A stretch of 6,312 nucleotides of DNA from Candidatus Bipolaricaulota bacterium (GTDB lineage: Bacteria > Bipolaricaulota > Bipolaricaulia > UBA7950 > UBA9294). Shown here piece by piece: positions 5,650 through 6,312 of this stretch. Under the pieces are notes generated by a model. The model had not been told where the DNA came from. It was given only the letters and a program-made list of their open reading frames with translations, and did not search any database. The stretch's first letter is position 1. Each line of letters starts with the position of its first letter. A program made the position numbers and the translations under genes. The DNA is taken from positions 1-6,312 of the forward strand of contig JAGYNL010000098.1 of NCBI GenBank assembly GCA_018399865.1, written 5' to 3'.

Positions 5650-6312
5650 GCTAGTCTGCGCCCCTGTCGCGATAAGGTGCGGGAAACAACAGATGATAAT
5701 GGTTTCGTTGTATCCCACTGAACCACTTGAACTCCAATGCGTGTTAGAGCATCCAGAATGAGCTTTTGTCGAAGGCTGACAATGCGCAATGCTAATGAGC
5801 TTTCCTTTGTAAGGGGGATCTGCGCTACCTCGTAAGCTAGCATGTCAGGCATGACGACGATGATTCGGTAACCTCGCGCTCGTATGATACCTATAATCTC
5901 TACATCGTTCTCATCTAGCGAGGCCGATATCATAACAAGTTGAGATCGAGGCGGAAAGAGCCTTGTAGGAACGGCTTGGAGGTCATCAAATACATCCTTA
6001 TTGCCTGTTTGGGCTAAGGCGAGCGCATCCATGATTCGCCTAACCTGGTTCTTGCCGTATCCGGGGAACGTCCAGTTCATATAGTCACCGTAAATGAATA
6101 GGCCGACATTGTTGCCTTGTTGGATGAAGTACTTGGATATAGAAGCAGCAGCACGGACAGAGTAAGTGAGGGCCGTCTGGCTCCCTACGTGTGGATTTGC
6201 TCGCTCACGCGCGTCCAGGAAGACCGTTACATCAGCGATCCTTTCCTGTTCATATTCGTTAACTATCAGTTCGCGGGTGCGGGCGTAAGCCCGCCAGTTG
6301 ATGCGTCGGATG
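5646..6312 (-). CDS. DUF58 domain protein, C-terminal part
   Basis: The frame is open to the right edge (first whole codon at 6311), giving 221 residues; the family usually has 300-450, so the N-terminal membrane segments lie outside. The visible part begins with the DUF58 signature RRINWRAYARTRELIVNEYE (residues 2-21) followed by VFLDAR, then a vWA-like fold: AAASISKYFIQQGNNVGLFIY, a VMISASL strand, an IIRARGYRIIVVMP strand and a final GVQVVQWDTTKPL. The ATG at 6080 is internal to the domain and is not the start. DUF58 proteins are membrane-linked partners of MoxR-type AAA ATPases and their role is poorly defined. The metal-site serines usual in vWA domains are not obvious (LDARERA), as in many relatives. 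The stop overlaps the next gene by four bases. It is convergent with the plus-strand genes. Confidence 0.92.
   Translation of the reverse strand, partial: IRRINWRAYARTRELIVNEYEQERIADVTVFLDARERANPHVGSQTALTYSVRAAASISKYFIQQGNNVGLFIYGDYMNWTFPGYGKNQVRRIMDALALAQTGNKDVFDDLQAVPTRLFPPRSQLVMISASLDENDVEIIGIIRARGYRIIVVMPDMLAYEVAQIPLTKESSLALRIVSLRQKLILDALTRIGVQVVQWDTTKPLSSVVSRTLSRQGRRLA

Overview
The window looks like a piece of a bacterial chromosome of roughly balanced base composition. Evidence for a bacterium is the strong Shine-Dalgarno sequences (AAGGAG and GAGGAGG), the Sec-type signal peptides and a clean rho-independent terminator. The gene style (modular secreted PKD/DUF11-like proteins beside a DUF58 operon) recalls uncultured candidate phyla such as Bipolaricaulota/Acetothermia. 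That placement is an impression from family resemblance and the sequence does not prove it. No rRNA, tRNA, mobile element, CRISPR array or phage gene was seen.

Plus strand, 1-5067: three co-directional genes with gaps of 34 and 49 nt, ending at a terminator at 5088-5115. They are probably one transcription unit whose promoter lies left of the window. All three encode large exported proteins built from one parts list. Gene 1 (5' end missing) has an unrecognised N-terminal region, one PKD domain, then two copies of a compound unit (a DUF11-like beta-sandwich followed by a degenerate dockerin-like helical module) and a Cys-rich tail. Gene 2 has a signal peptide, a von Willebrand A domain, a beta-rich region, two PKD domains and one compound unit. 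Gene 3 has a signal peptide, one PKD domain and only the DUF11-like half; it stops just where the dockerin-like module would begin. Shared architecture and adjacency suggest duplication and shuffling, and a joint role at the cell surface or in an extracellular assembly.

Minus strand, 6312-5158: two genes convergent with the first set. One is the C-terminal two thirds or so of a DUF58 protein (its 5' end lies beyond the window). The other is a small multi-pass membrane protein whose start overlaps the DUF58 stop as ATGA. DUF58 genes usually sit beside a MoxR-type AAA ATPase, which would be expected just right of the window.

The most interesting signals are the repeated two-fold helical module that resembles a dockerin but has mostly lost its calcium-binding residues, its absence from gene 3, and a very stable GC-rich hairpin lying over the beginning of gene 2, including one of its two candidate start codons.
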